Positions 36,401-44,880 of a stretch of 64,000 bases of DNA are shown piece after piece. This stretch comes from an uncultured Alphaproteobacteria bacterium (lineage in GTDB: Bacteria > Pseudomonadota > Alphaproteobacteria > RF32 > CAG-239), in the NCBI GenBank assembly GCA_944392275.1, contig CALXWA010000001.1, positions 192,737 to 256,736 of the forward strand, written 5' to 3'. Under the pieces are notes generated by a model. That model was not told the origin of the DNA, did no database searches, and worked only from the letters and a program-made list of their open reading frames with translations. A program made the translations under genes and the position numbers. Position 1 is the stretch's first letter. Each line of letters opens with the position of its first letter.

Positions 36401-37734
36401 ATACAATAAATTCTTTGTCGACACAAGCTCGCCTTGGGGAAGCGGCAATTGCACAGCAATATAAATATTTATCAGATGCTGCCACCGATATTGCGCAAAA
36501 AGTAAAAGAAGTTAATGATAATTTCAAAAACAATACAGACGCCGCCTCCGGTATAGCAACAAAATTGGCCTATGATTTTGATGTGTTAAGCGATCGTCTG
36601 ATAAAATCGGGAGAAGCAATACAAAAGACATCGAAAAACTCCCTCAAGAGTATTGAAGAAGTAAACTTAAGCTTAGGTCAGTGCAGTGAGGATTTAGATG
36701 CCGCAATCCATCATTCGGTACAAAACATCGGCGGTGTGTTTAAGGATTACGAAAAATATTTAGCCGCATTTAATACCGTAACGGCAGAAACAAGCACCGG
36801 AGTAATAGAGATAAACAATCTCATTAGCGAACAAAGCAATAAAATGGTTCAGATTTCTGATGATACTAAAAAATTGGTAGAATGCTTTAACACGGTTTTA
36901 AATGATACCTCAATGGTTTTATCAAACCGAGCCAATGATGCCTATGACAAGGTTAAAAGTTTGGGCGAAAATCTGAAGAATTTGAGTATTCAAATTGAAG
37001 AGACAACAAATTTGAGTGCGGCCCATATGAACAATTCCGGAGACAAGCTGCGAGCTTCTATCGGAGAAATTGCTGCCAATGCCGAAAGAATATCAAATGA
37101 AATTCGCAGTTCGGGAGAAGTCTTTGCCAAACAGTCTGCCGTTTTGGTCTCAGCTACGGAAGATACGGTTTCCAAGGTTCAACAAGCAATGAAAGAGTTG
37201 ATTAGCACCGGAAAAGAATTTAATGAAAAAGGTGAAATTATCGTTAAACAAAGTATCCACTTTAACGATTTAATAGCCGATCAAACCAAACAGCTGAGTG
37301 AACAAACCAAGAGTGCCAAAGAAACACTCATAAAACTCTCGGGAGAACACAGTGGTGCCAAAATTGACAATTTCTTAAAAGATGCATCGGTCATTATTGA
37401 AAAACTTGAAAGTATCTCCATTGATATTAATCGTATTTTCAACCCGAAGGATGAAGAAGATCTGTGGAAGAGATTTTACGGAGGAGATACATCTGTTTTT
37501 GTTCGTTACCTTTCTCGCAATATGAGCAAACAGCAAGTTGCTTCCATTCGTAAGCTTTTTGAACAAAACAGTGATTTTAGAAATATTGTTAACAGTTATT
37601 TGTCCGAGTTTGAGATTTTAATAACCAAGGCCCAAAATAATGAACATTCCGGTTTGTTGCTGTCGGTTGTTTCGGGAGCAGATATCGGGAAATTATACTA
37701 TATTTTGGCGAAATCCCTTGATAAAATTTCTTAA
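33472..37734 (+). CDS. Giant membrane-anchored coiled-coil protein, 1420 aa
   Basis: Two N-terminal membrane helices (about residues 48-68 and 83-103) are followed by roughly 1150 residues of Ser/Asn/Glu/Gln-rich heptad-like sequence resembling the signalling region of chemoreceptors or apolipoproteins, without a receptor hairpin tip that I can recognise. The last 110 residues form a distinct globular domain (DLWKRFYGGDTSVFVRYLSR, then SIRKLFEQNSDFRNIVNSYL and GADIGKLYYILAKSL). The layout resembles alphaproteobacterial polarity factors such as TipN or the Agrobacterium growth-pole ring protein. That is a comparison of architecture only. Repeated LxxxAxxQxxxI units show internal duplication (for example SEAALAQQQKN and LGEAAIAQQYK). 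A small gene lies 12 bp downstream. Confidence 0.85.
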   Translation: MSNQVSDSKSVSKKNTLPQFIQNPEQFQASYPDPEEGKNSWLANNLQRLMIGVSAIWFAIVLIYITQFFGWSNLFLMMPDEFGGFLAGVTLPLAIIWVVMAYIDRGTSFKQEAKLLRAYMNQIVYPEDGASQTVKAMADAIRSQVVELQEITKLATAQTDKIKNEIGTNIAEFSKVVSILDNYSSKTIVDLSDGVKFLVNNIENISAKSENSARQINEYNRAFMNDSGQLESNLNHLFAILDVKVKELQQVSQTIGLSSDVIGDNILKANEKLAQFNAESAENLNLVLENINTQISNLGKVSSSALESCGHIQKQIGDEVKNLESRLNRSISGVQGVIAQSVSNLDSCIEQNIDSINESIKDNSTGLIKIFDAAAQKTLSGFNSLTENMRKEIEHFDESVVLNINKVSEASNQHQHQFLTFTQDMEERSSAIIDKFTEHSNTLAQELDKIMVRSQNLEDSIHIQVGNLSDVSDNIAASMGRIENSLRNNIDQITEQSASANDGISSYIETVEAQTQKLAELSSSVIDRAQEVAEILEERQHHLSNTCSDITSKMEQVNTSINDSIDNLRQNSSSAIDDINNVADVMNKYAGSMTEASSVVTAQSQISEAALAQQQKNITSSANRVEEIKSELKRQIEELSQISSVLQNDASETVANLKKQTDEILQVYKEIIDKNKDFNTNLEEQSEKFDTSANKTLAKVTNFENVLVQRSQNMESLSKLISDRANKVDEALERQIKAVDAATENSNSVHQKLATSFEQQNTVLNSVAENTTGYVADIVQSLEDKAGALSIIFKQQQTEFEEIGGKVSEAVTTMHNALTKQMSEVEESAEKIFQRMTSLEEENRQRSQTMLKNSNTSIDKLSEIENILGEKGASIAELVNNVKDGLESISAQVENKMNLFDTTIKNVKEETSLSVKQILGNCGKLQNVNTSLINDTKNISKTMEEHVKNLDAVLVKSKLQSEDINNVFEQQKNALCDTINSLSTQARLGEAAIAQQYKYLSDAATDIAQKVKEVNDNFKNNTDAASGIATKLAYDFDVLSDRLIKSGEAIQKTSKNSLKSIEEVNLSLGQCSEDLDAAIHHSVQNIGGVFKDYEKYLAAFNTVTAETSTGVIEINNLISEQSNKMVQISDDTKKLVECFNTVLNDTSMVLSNRANDAYDKVKSLGENLKNLSIQIEETTNLSAAHMNNSGDKLRASIGEIAANAERISNEIRSSGEVFAKQSAVLVSATEDTVSKVQQAMKELISTGKEFNEKGEIIVKQSIHFNDLIADQTKQLSEQTKSAKETLIKLSGEHSGAKIDNFLKDASVIIEKLESISIDINRIFNPKDEEDLWKRFYGGDTSVFVRYLSRNMSKQQVASIRKLFEQNSDFRNIVNSYLSEFEILITKAQNNEHSGLLLSVVSGADIGKLYYILAKSLDKIS

Positions 37735-37746
37735 GATGAGCCGTAA

Positions 37747-38085
37747 ATGAATCAGGTAAGAATAAATAATTATATTGAAAACCTGCACCGCCAAATTGAC
37801 GGATCGGTTGCAAATATCCGCCAAAAAAAGTCAGGAAGCCAGAATCAAGACAATTCCTATGTCTTTTTCCGGCTACCGGAGGAACAAGTCAGTTCTTCTC
37901 CCTACAAATTATTAGACACGCAGGTTTCGTATAGCTTGTCAGATTATTTTTCACAAAATCCGATTCAAGAAACAGAGAGCTATGCGGCATCCACTTACCA
38001 AAACGCAGCCGATGTTATGAAAAAGCCAACGGTCTTAATTGACTTTATGTTTGAATATAACCGAGAGTTTAATTTTAAGGTATAA
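37747..38085 (+). CDS. Hypothetical protein between the giant coiled-coil gene and dusB
   Basis: A 112-aa soluble protein starting MNQVRINNYIENLHRQIDGS, with no membrane segment. I recognise no family. It begins 12 bp after the 1420-aa gene and its stop codon touches the dusB start (38085/38086), so it is translationally linked to both. Ser/Gln-rich middle and a C-terminal VLIDFMFEYNREFNFKV. Confidence 0.65.
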   Translation: MNQVRINNYIENLHRQIDGSVANIRQKKSGSQNQDNSYVFFRLPEEQVSSSPYKLLDTQVSYSLSDYFSQNPIQETESYAASTYQNAADVMKKPTVLIDFMFEYNREFNFKV

Positions 38086-39048
38086 ATGCAGATATTAGAT
38101 TTTAACAGTAAAGTTTTTTTAGCACCGATGGCCGGCATAACGGATAAACCGATGCGGCAGATTGTTTCTTCTTTAGGTCCGGGGATTATGGTATCGGAAA
38201 TGGTCGCCATTAATGCGTTGTCACGTAAAAATGCAAAAACCTATAAAATAGCCGATGTCCGGGATGAAGCTTATCCCGTTGTGGTGCAGCTTGTCGGGGG
38301 CGATGCCGAATTGTTTGCCGATTCTGCCATATTTGCGGAGGAATTAGGTGCTCATTCAATTGATATCAATATGGGCTGTCCGGTTAAAAAAATAGTCGGT
38401 AACCATTCCGGCTCATATTTAATGAAAGATATGTCTTTAGCCTCGGCTATCATTCGCCAAGTGGTAAAAGCCACCACGTTGAAAGTAAGCGTAAAATTTC
38501 GTAAAGGATGGGACCATAATTCGGTCAATGCGGTAGAGTTTGCCAAAATGTGTGAAGACTGCGGAGCCTCTTATATAACAATACATGGTCGTACCAGGTC
38601 GGATTTTTATTCTGGAAAAGCGGATTGGGATATTATTGCCGAGGTAAAAAACGCCGTAAAAATACCGGTTATCGGCAACGGCGATGTGACCGATGTTCTC
38701 AAAGCCAAAGAAATGTTAGATTATACAAAAGCCGACGGCGTTATGGTTGCCAGAGCCGCATTGGGAAACCCGTGGATAATCTCAGACATTCATCACTATC
38801 TGGAAGAGGGAGTTATTCCGCAACAAAAGTCTTTGCTTGAGGTAAAAGAGATTATGCAAAAGCATATTATCTCTTTGGTCGAATATTATGGTGAAAAAAC
38901 AGCTCTGGGGTTATCAAGAAAATACGTTTGTTGGTATTGCAAAAACTTACGAGATGCACGAAAATTCAGAGAAAATTATATGAAAATTAATAATTGGAAT
39001 GATGCAATGGCGGAAATTGAGCATTATTTTACAAGTCTGGAGGCATAA
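38086..39048 (+). CDS. dusB: tRNA-dihydrouridine synthase B
   Basis: A 320-aa FMN-dependent TIM barrel reducing uridine to dihydrouridine in the tRNA D-loop. Conserved pieces are FLAPMAGITDKPMRQI, IDINMGCPVKKIV (with the catalytic Cys), KVSVKFRKGWD, ITIHGRTRSDFYSGKADW and GNGDVTD. In Alphaproteobacteria dusB (nifR3) usually heads the ntrBC-ntrYX-trkA-hfq-hflX cluster. Here trkA follows with no gap, so the four ntr genes are absent. Confidence 0.96.
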   Translation: MQILDFNSKVFLAPMAGITDKPMRQIVSSLGPGIMVSEMVAINALSRKNAKTYKIADVRDEAYPVVVQLVGGDAELFADSAIFAEELGAHSIDINMGCPVKKIVGNHSGSYLMKDMSLASAIIRQVVKATTLKVSVKFRKGWDHNSVNAVEFAKMCEDCGASYITIHGRTRSDFYSGKADWDIIAEVKNAVKIPVIGNGDVTDVLKAKEMLDYTKADGVMVARAALGNPWIISDIHHYLEEGVIPQQKSLLEVKEIMQKHIISLVEYYGEKTALGLSRKYVCWYCKNLRDARKFRENYMKINNWNDAMAEIEHYFTSLEA

Positions 39049-40407
39049 ATGAAAATTATTGTTTGTGGCGGAGGAAGTGTCGGAAAAAGTATTGTCAGCT
39101 ACCTGGTCAAGGGAAACAATGACATTACGGTAATTGACAACAATCAAAGAAATCTGGACGATATTTCTCAAGAATACGATGTTTTGCCGATATTGGGAGA
39201 GGCATCGCATCCTGATATTTTGGAAAAAGCCGATGCCGAACATACCGACCTCATTTTAGCCGTTACGGATTGCGATGAGGTAAATATGGTTATCTGCCAA
39301 ATAGCCCAATCGATATATGAAATTCCGCACAAAATAGCTCGTATCGACAGTGAAGAATTTTTAGATCCTTTATGGGGATTTTTATACAATGAAAAACATA
39401 TTCCGATAGATTTGATCATCTCTCCCAATATAGAAATTGCCAACGCTGTAATATCAATACTAAAATATCCGGGGTGTAGCGGAGCTCTTCCGGTTTTTAA
39501 TGGAAAATCTTGTATTTTAAGCTTAAAATTGCATGAAAATTGTCCGCTTTTAAATATTCCTCTTATGCAACTCGCACGCATAGACAATGACTTAGACATA
39601 AGCTTTGTAAATGTGAGCCGGGGAACGGAATGTTTCATTCCCGAAGTGTATGATACCTTAGAAAAAGGGGATGAAATCAACATTTTGGTAAAAAAAGAAG
39701 ATATCGAAAATGTAATTCGTTCCTTCAAGTTAGAAAAACCGGCCAATGAAAGAGTCGTAATTTTTGGCGGAAATCATATCTCTTTGTTCTTGGGCCAAAA
39801 ATTTGAAAATGACGATAGCATTGTGAGTTGCAAAATTGTGGAAGAAAATATTGACGCAGCCCGTAAACTGGCCCTAGAACTGCACCATGCCGTTGTTATC
39901 CAAGGGCCAATGATGAGCGACATCATCTTAAAAGAGGCCGGAATAAGTCATACAGATGCCAGCATTGCCGTTACATCTAATGATAAAGATAATCTGTTAG
40001 CCTCTATGTTGGCATCACAAAGCGGGGTTAGTTCAACCGTTGCGGTGGTAAATACGCCATCATACAATAACTTAATTGCCAATATTGGGGATAACATATT
40101 AATTGATCGAAGCTCGGTTATTATCTCCAAAATCTTAAAAGAAATTCGCAAAACCAAAATTCATAAGGCCTATTCGCTCAATCGCGGGCAGGGAGAGATG
40201 TGGGAGATTGTTCTGGATGAAGAAAATCCGGCCGTCGGTAAAAAAATCGGAGAACTCGGTTTGCCAAAATTAAGTCGGGTCTTTGCCATAGAAAGACAGG
40301 AAAAAATAATTTATCCGGATCCGACAACCACCTTAGAAAACGGAGATCGGCTGTTGTTATATATGGATTCCGGTGTTATTAAACAAGTAGAAAAAATTAT
40401 TAAATAA
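39049..40407 (+). CDS. trkA: Trk system potassium transporter regulatory subunit TrkA
   Basis: A 452-aa peripheral membrane protein with two RCK units. The first Rossmann motif is [15 protein letters not shown] at the N-terminus, and the second is [16 protein letters not shown] near residue 232. Each is followed by a TrkA-C-like domain. It binds NAD(H) or nucleotides and controls the TrkH/TrkG potassium channel, which is not in this window. The ATG directly follows the dusB stop codon. Confidence 0.94.
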   Translation: MKIIVCGGGSVGKSIVSYLVKGNNDITVIDNNQRNLDDISQEYDVLPILGEASHPDILEKADAEHTDLILAVTDCDEVNMVICQIAQSIYEIPHKIARIDSEEFLDPLWGFLYNEKHIPIDLIISPNIEIANAVISILKYPGCSGALPVFNGKSCILSLKLHENCPLLNIPLMQLARIDNDLDISFVNVSRGTECFIPEVYDTLEKGDEINILVKKEDIENVIRSFKLEKPANERVVIFGGNHISLFLGQKFENDDSIVSCKIVEENIDAARKLALELHHAVVIQGPMMSDIILKEAGISHTDASIAVTSNDKDNLLASMLASQSGVSSTVAVVNTPSYNNLIANIGDNILIDRSSVIISKILKEIRKTKIHKAYSLNRGQGEMWEIVLDEENPAVGKKIGELGLPKLSRVFAIERQEKIIYPDPTTTLENGDRLLLYMDSGVIKQVEKIIK

Positions 40408-40474
40408 ATCTTCACTAATATGTTTTAATCTACAAAATTATAAAAAGAACTGTCACAAAAAAAGGAATAAAAAA

Positions 40475-40696
40475 ATGACTCAAAATGTACAGGAAGATTT
40501 TTTAGGACGCATTCGAGACAATAAAATATCCGTAACCGTATTTTTGGTAAACGGAGTAAAGTTACAAGGCCTGATTACATGGTTTGATGATTTTTCATTG
40601 TTGTTGCGTCGTGACGGCCATACACAATTAATCTATAAACATGCCGTATCAACAATAATGCCGAGTGAAGCGGTTGATGTTGAGATAAAAGAGTAG
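40475..40696 (+). CDS. hfq: RNA chaperone Hfq
   Basis: A 73-aa Sm-like protein that pairs small RNAs with mRNAs. The family signatures are present: [22 protein letters not shown] (Sm1, split at the middle), [19 protein letters not shown] and [11 protein letters not shown] (Sm2). The C-terminal tail is short, as in other Alphaproteobacteria. It lies between trkA and hflX in the usual order. Confidence 0.97.
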   Translation: MTQNVQEDFLGRIRDNKISVTVFLVNGVKLQGLITWFDDFSLLLRRDGHTQLIYKHAVSTIMPSEAVDVEIKE

Positions 40697-40700
40697 GAAA

Positions 40701-41999
40701 TTGCCTTTTATTGAATTTAATCAAAACCAAAGAACAAAAGCCGGAGTAATATTTCCCGATGTTGCCTCTCATCCGTTGCGGGTTTCACCGCAGTCTCGCT
40801 TAGAAGAGGCAATCGGCTTGGCTTTGGCCATCAATCTAGATGTTGTCTATTCAGAAATTTTAAAAATCCGAGAGATAAAGCCGGCGGCTTTTATAGGTCA
40901 AGGTGTCATTGAGCGGATCAAAGAGGTCTGTGATAGGCAACAAATAGAGCTTTTGATTGTTGATGCAAGCTTATCACCAATACAGCAAAGGACCCTAGAA
41001 CAAAAATTAAAAATCAAAGTAATTGACCGAACCGCTTTGATTTTAGAAATCTTTGGTGAAAGGGCTCAAACAAAAGAAGGAAAATTGCAGGTAGAGCTGG
41101 CTCATTTAACCTATCAACGGAGCCGTTTGGTCCGGAGCTGGACCCATCTTGAAAGACAAAGAGGCGGTGCCGGTTTTTTGGGAGGCCCCGGAGAAACACA
41201 AATTGAACTGGATCGCCGAATTATTGATGATAAAATTTTACGAATAAAAAAAGAACTGGAAAAGGTAAAGCAAACACGCCACATTCAGCGTTCGGCTCGC
41301 AAAAGAGTCCCTTATCCGGTGGTGGCATTGGTCGGCTATACCAATGCCGGAAAATCCTCTTTGTTTAATCGTTTATCTTCTGCAGATGTTTTGGCCAAAG
41401 ATCTATTGTTTGCCACGCTAGATCCGGCAATGAAAAAAATAAAACTGCCCTCAGGACGAGAAGTAATATTATCCGATACGGTTGGTTTTATCTCGGATTT
41501 GCCACATGAGTTAATCATGGCCTTTCGAGCAACATTGGAAGAAGTTGTGTCGGCAGAGGTTGTGGTCCATGTGCGGGATATCTCTAATCCGGAAAGTAAA
41601 GAGCAAAAACAAGATGTTCTGAAAGTTCTAGAAAGTCTTGGCCTTCAAGATATTGAAAATCAGTCCCATTATATAGAACTGTTTAACAAAATTGATTTAC
41701 TAAGCCCTCAGGATAAAGAAAACGCACAAAAACAAGCCTCTAAAGGTAGAAACAGAGTCCTGGTTTCAGCCTTGACCGGAGAAGGTTGTAATAAATTTTT
41801 GCATGTTTTAGATGATATCTTAGCTCAAGAAGAACAGATTTTAAAAGTCCGCATCCCGGTAGAAGACGGAAAAATGATTGCATGGTTACACAAAAATTCC
41901 GAAATTTTATCATCCAATCAAGAAGAAAAATATATAGATTATCAAATACGTATGGATGCAAAATCGGCTGGCATGCTACAAAAAATGCTAAATAATTAA
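40701..41999 (+). CDS. hflX: GTPase HflX
   Basis: A 432-aa ribosome-associated GTPase that splits stalled ribosomes. The N-terminal domain contains SPQSRLEEAIGLALAI and GGAGFLGGPGETQIELDRR. G1 is GYTNAGKSSLFN, G3 is DTVGFISDLP and G4 is FNKIDLL. The start is a TTG only 4 bp after the hfq stop. There is no nearby in-frame ATG and homology reaches the N-terminus, so TTG is likely. The AGGA is unusually close to it. Confidence 0.94.
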   Translation: MPFIEFNQNQRTKAGVIFPDVASHPLRVSPQSRLEEAIGLALAINLDVVYSEILKIREIKPAAFIGQGVIERIKEVCDRQQIELLIVDASLSPIQQRTLEQKLKIKVIDRTALILEIFGERAQTKEGKLQVELAHLTYQRSRLVRSWTHLERQRGGAGFLGGPGETQIELDRRIIDDKILRIKKELEKVKQTRHIQRSARKRVPYPVVALVGYTNAGKSSLFNRLSSADVLAKDLLFATLDPAMKKIKLPSGREVILSDTVGFISDLPHELIMAFRATLEEVVSAEVVVHVRDISNPESKEQKQDVLKVLESLGLQDIENQSHYIELFNKIDLLSPQDKENAQKQASKGRNRVLVSALTGEGCNKFLHVLDDILAQEEQILKVRIPVEDGKMIAWLHKNSEILSSNQEEKYIDYQIRMDAKSAGMLQKMLNN

Positions 42000-42066
42000 T
42001 ATCTTACCTTGGATTATTAAAAACTCGGTCTATATCTTCCTTAAAAAAAAGGAGAAAAGGCAAGAG

Positions 42067-42447
42067 ATGAAAAATTTTGGGGTGGTAATAATCTTGTTTA
42101 TGCTAAGCGGTTGTTTTTCAAAAACCGGAAACTATGCCTCAAGCCTACAAAATTGGGTCGGTCAGCCCGAATATGTGTTATATCAAAGCTGGGGACAACC
42201 CGAAAATACATTCTATTTTTCAGCGGATGCAAAAGAAGTTACCTATATTAATTCTTCGTCAAAGGCCATTGATGGCGATAAAGAACCATATTCCGGATAC
42301 GAGGTTTATTATCCGGCAATTTCCACTCCGGATTTTGGCTTTCCGGATACAACAGAGAATTATTACTACTGCAAAACATCGTTTACAATCCAAAACGAAA
42401 TAATAACGGATTATAGTTTTAATGGGGATGACTGCGTATCTCCGTAA
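42067..42447 (+). CDS. Small lipoprotein
   Basis: A 126-aa protein with signal peptide and lipobox MLSGC (Cys at about residue 16), so it is lipid-anchored. The mature part has WVGQPEYVLYQSWGQPENTF, a repeated GQPE motif that resembles small SmpA/OmlA-like lipoprotein domains, and a C-terminal YYYCKTSFTIQNEIITDY with a second Cys. No family can be assigned firmly. A good ribosome-binding site (AAAAGGCAAGAG) precedes the ATG. Confidence 0.72.
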   Translation: MKNFGVVIILFMLSGCFSKTGNYASSLQNWVGQPEYVLYQSWGQPENTFYFSADAKEVTYINSSSKAIDGDKEPYSGYEVYYPAISTPDFGFPDTTENYYYCKTSFTIQNEIITDYSFNGDDCVSP

Positions 42448-42465
42448 TCAGAAGGGGATAGAGCC

Positions 42466-42585
42466 ATGGGTTTCATCAAAGTCTTAATATTTATAATTGT
42501 CGGCACTTATTTGTTTGAAAAAAGCCGAAAATTTCTGCATAAAATATGGAAAAACCTAAAAACGCAAAACATTGACAAGGTATAA
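42466..42585 (+). CDS. Small membrane protein, 39 aa
   Basis: An ATG at 42466 preceded by AGAAGGGGATAG opens a 39-codon frame: one membrane helix (FIKVLIFIIVGTYLF) followed by a basic tail (EKSRKFLHKIWKNLKTQ). Position, ribosome-binding site and composition make it credible. It starts 18 bp after the lipoprotein gene and may be cotranscribed. Confidence 0.5.
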   Translation: MGFIKVLIFIIVGTYLFEKSRKFLHKIWKNLKTQNIDKV

Positions 42586-42633
42586 AAAACATGTTAAGAA
42601 GCCGCAGTTACAATCCAAAAGAGGTTTCTCAAC

Positions 42634-42696
42634 ATGTCTGAATTGTTTTGCGGAATAGATTTCGGGACTTCTAATTCATCCATCGCGGTAAGCTAA
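42634..42696 (+). pseudogene. N-terminal remnant of an Hsp70-family gene
   Basis: A 20-codon frame, MSELFCGIDFGTSNSSIAVS, ends in TAA. GIDFGTSNSS is the phosphate-1 ATP-binding motif that opens Hsp70/actin-fold proteins such as YegD. It has a start codon and a ribosome-binding site (AAAGAGG), but nothing of the remaining 400 or more residues is found in the AT-rich 100 bp downstream in any frame. It is probably a deletion remnant. Confidence 0.6.
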
Positions 42697-42794
42697 AAAA
42701 ATTAAATACAATATATCAATATATTAAAAATATATGTTAGAGTAAAAAATTAAGAAATAAAATTAAGTTTTTATGATACCTTACGGAGGTTTGC

Positions 42795-43397
42795 GTGAGA
42801 GAATTTGATAAAAAATTAAGCTCAGACACATACTTAAAAGATATTTTTAGTCTATGCCGTGAAGATTTATTGGGAGCATACTTGTGTTCAAATATTGGGG
42901 GCAAATTTACGGCAGGCATGATTACAGAAGTTGAAGCCTATGTGGGAAGTTGTGATAAAGCCTGCCATGCCTATTTGAACAAATTAACCAAAAGAACGGC
43001 GACCATGTTTCGCTGCGGCGGATGTGCCTATGTTTATTTTGTGTACGGAATGTATAATCAGTTCAATGTGGTGCAAGGACCGGAAGGGACGGCAAATGCC
43101 GTTTTAGTAAGAAGTTTGCAACCATTGGAAGGGCTAGAGGTTATGCAACAGCGTCGCCAAACCGATAAAATTAATAATTTAACCACCGGTCCCGGTAAAT
43201 TGTGTCAGGCGTTAGGAATAACCGCCAAAGAGCATAACGGTATAAATTTAGACGGAAATACATTATGGATTTCACCTAAAACGGATAATTTTTCGATTAT
43301 TGAAAAGACAAGGATCGGAATAGATTATGCGGAAGAATATAGGGATAAACTCTGGCGTTTTTACATAAAAGGAAATTCTTTTGTCAGCAAATATTAA
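42795..43397 (+). CDS. 3-methyladenine DNA glycosylase (AAG/MPG family)
   Basis: A 200-aa base-excision repair enzyme that removes alkylated purines. Motifs of the AAG family are in order: LLGAYLCSNIGG, ITEVEAYVG with the catalytic Glu, DKACHAYLNKLTKRTATMF, YVYFVYGMYNQFNVVQG, AVLVRSLQP and TTGPGKLCQALGI. The start is a GTG at 42795 behind a good GGAGGT. It lies before the CoaD fusion gene. Confidence 0.93.
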   Translation: MREFDKKLSSDTYLKDIFSLCREDLLGAYLCSNIGGKFTAGMITEVEAYVGSCDKACHAYLNKLTKRTATMFRCGGCAYVYFVYGMYNQFNVVQGPEGTANAVLVRSLQPLEGLEVMQQRRQTDKINNLTTGPGKLCQALGITAKEHNGINLDGNTLWISPKTDNFSIIEKTRIGIDYAEEYRDKLWRFYIKGNSFVSKY

Positions 43398-43474
43398 AAA
43401 ATATTGACAAAAAAAGAGAAGGATTTAGTATAAAGGAGAAAAATATATTATTAATTTTATTTTATCTATTAATT

Positions 43475-44533
43475 ATGAAAAGAGTTTTATATCCGGGATC
43501 TTTTGATCCAATCCACCGCGGTCATATTGATATTGCCGCCAGAGTCGCTGAAAATTTTGGAACTTGCGTAATTGCCGTTGGTCAAAATGCTGACAAAAAA
43601 ACGTTATTCAGCCAAGAAAAAAGAGTAGAAATGGCCCAACAAGCCGTAAGCTACTACCAAAAACATCTTGCAAAAGACGGAGCTCCAAATATAGAAGTTG
43701 TCGGCTATGACGGCTTAACCATTGATGCCGCTGTTGCAAACGGTTGTAGTGCTATTATCCGAGGAGCCAGAAGCCTTTGGGATGTTAATGAAGAAAAACG
43801 CTTAAAGTGGATAAATAAAAAATTATTAGCAATCCGCTTTAATACTGAGATGGAGCAGATTATCTTCAAAGCATCGCCGGATTATGATTATTTATCTTCA
43901 ACCGATGTAAAAAAGTTGTGCGAAGCCGGGGAGTATATTTTGGCAATGAGCTACGTACTTCCTCCGACACATAATGAGCTGATGAAAATCTTTTTGGAAA
44001 AAGATTATCATCAAGCTTTGGGTGGTTTTTGGTGGCAGGCTTTTATCAAGCCGTTTGAGGGCAGAAGTTATCATAACCTTAGTCACATTGCCTATATGAT
44101 AAATCGTTTGGCAATCTACAAAAGACAAGGCGGAAAAATCGAAAATGAGCAAAATTTGCAACAAGCAATATTTTATCATGATTATTCCGAAAATGAAGAA
44201 GAATCTGCTTCCGCCATTCCCTATACCAATAAGGAATTGCGTAGCTTAGTTAGGGCAACCAAGCATTTGGACGGTCAAGAGAAAACACTGAGCGGAGATG
44301 AACAAATCATTCACGATTTAGACTTGTCAATCTTGTTTGATAAGGATAACTATTCGGACTATGCCAATTGTGTGAAAGACGAGTACGCCGACACTTGTTC
44401 GGAGGAAGAATATCGTCAAAAACGCCGGGAGGTCTTGGATATCTTATCTCAAACCGTGGATTACAAAATTTTTCCACCCGTTGTAAAAGAGTGGGCTATC
44501 CGCAATATGGGGAGGGAAAAAGAAAACTTATAA
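43475..44533 (+). CDS. CoaD-type nucleotidylyltransferase fused to an HD-superfamily phosphohydrolase
   Basis: A 352-aa protein. Residues 1-165 are a pantetheine-phosphate adenylyltransferase-like domain: YPGSFDPIHRGHIDIA with the HxGH-type motif (His14, His17), IIRGARS (95-100) and YLSSTDVKKL (139-148). The second half of this domain (RSLWDVNEEKRLKWINKKLL) departs from canonical CoaD. Residues about 180-345 match the small predicted metal-dependent HD phosphohydrolases (COG4339 type): YHNLSHIAYMINRL, AIFYHDYSENEEESA, ATKHLDG and IIHDLDLSIL carry candidate metal ligands His200, His204, His235, Asp236, His264 and Asp281. CoaD is normally a stand-alone enzyme of about 160 aa making dephospho-CoA. 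No stand-alone coaD is in this window. Frame and sequence are continuous, so the fusion looks real. Confidence 0.85.
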   Translation: MKRVLYPGSFDPIHRGHIDIAARVAENFGTCVIAVGQNADKKTLFSQEKRVEMAQQAVSYYQKHLAKDGAPNIEVVGYDGLTIDAAVANGCSAIIRGARSLWDVNEEKRLKWINKKLLAIRFNTEMEQIIFKASPDYDYLSSTDVKKLCEAGEYILAMSYVLPPTHNELMKIFLEKDYHQALGGFWWQAFIKPFEGRSYHNLSHIAYMINRLAIYKRQGGKIENEQNLQQAIFYHDYSENEEESASAIPYTNKELRSLVRATKHLDGQEKTLSGDEQIIHDLDLSILFDKDNYSDYANCVKDEYADTCSEEEYRQKRREVLDILSQTVDYKIFPPVVKEWAIRNMGREKENL

Positions 44534-44563
44534 AAAAAAGGCTGTGAAAACAGCCTTTTTTTT
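44534..44563 (+). terminator. Terminator of the CoaD-HD gene
   Basis: AAAAGGCTGT and ACAGCCTTTT form a 10-bp stem around GAAA, with a T run. Confidence 0.92.
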
Positions 44564-44581
44564 ATAAGTAAGGAATAGTAT

Positions 44582-44614
44582 AAAAAAATAACCCGTTTAT
44601 AAAAACGAGTTATT
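44582..44614 (-). terminator. Displaced tRNA-Ser terminator at the far end of the mobile element
   Basis: On the minus strand AATAACTCGTT and AACGGGTTATT form an imperfect stem followed by seven T residues. It lies just outside the left repeat of the element, where the terminator of the tRNA would have been before insertion. A similar hairpin is found at 50924-50955 beside the intact tRNA. Confidence 0.7.
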
Positions 44615-44618
44615 AACA

Positions 44619-44639
44619 AATTGGCGGAGAGGCAGAGAT
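44619..44639. repeat. Left attachment-site repeat (partial tRNA-Ser 3' end)
   Basis: These 21 bp are identical to 50960-50980. They contain the last 18 nt of the tRNA-Ser gene including CCA, read on the minus strand. The rest of the tRNA is absent here. Confidence 0.92.
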
Positions 44640-44880
44640 AATTTGCCAACGCCATTATAACACATTGTAAAACCCAAATATTTTTATTTTTCATTTTTTT
44701 AAATATGCTATTTTGTAGCACGATTCTGTAATACCCTAGAGTCTAAAAAAATTCAATATAAAATTTCCTAATTACAAAATTTAATGAAAAACAAATAAAT
44801 AAAATTAGATGAATTTTATTTTTGCGTTGGTCTCAACGTATATGATATTATTCAAATACATACCAATTACAAAAGTTATA

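Noticed and set aside
44619-44639. Second tRNA-Ser gene
   Set aside because: Only the 3' end is present; no anticodon or 5' half is found. It is the attachment repeat.
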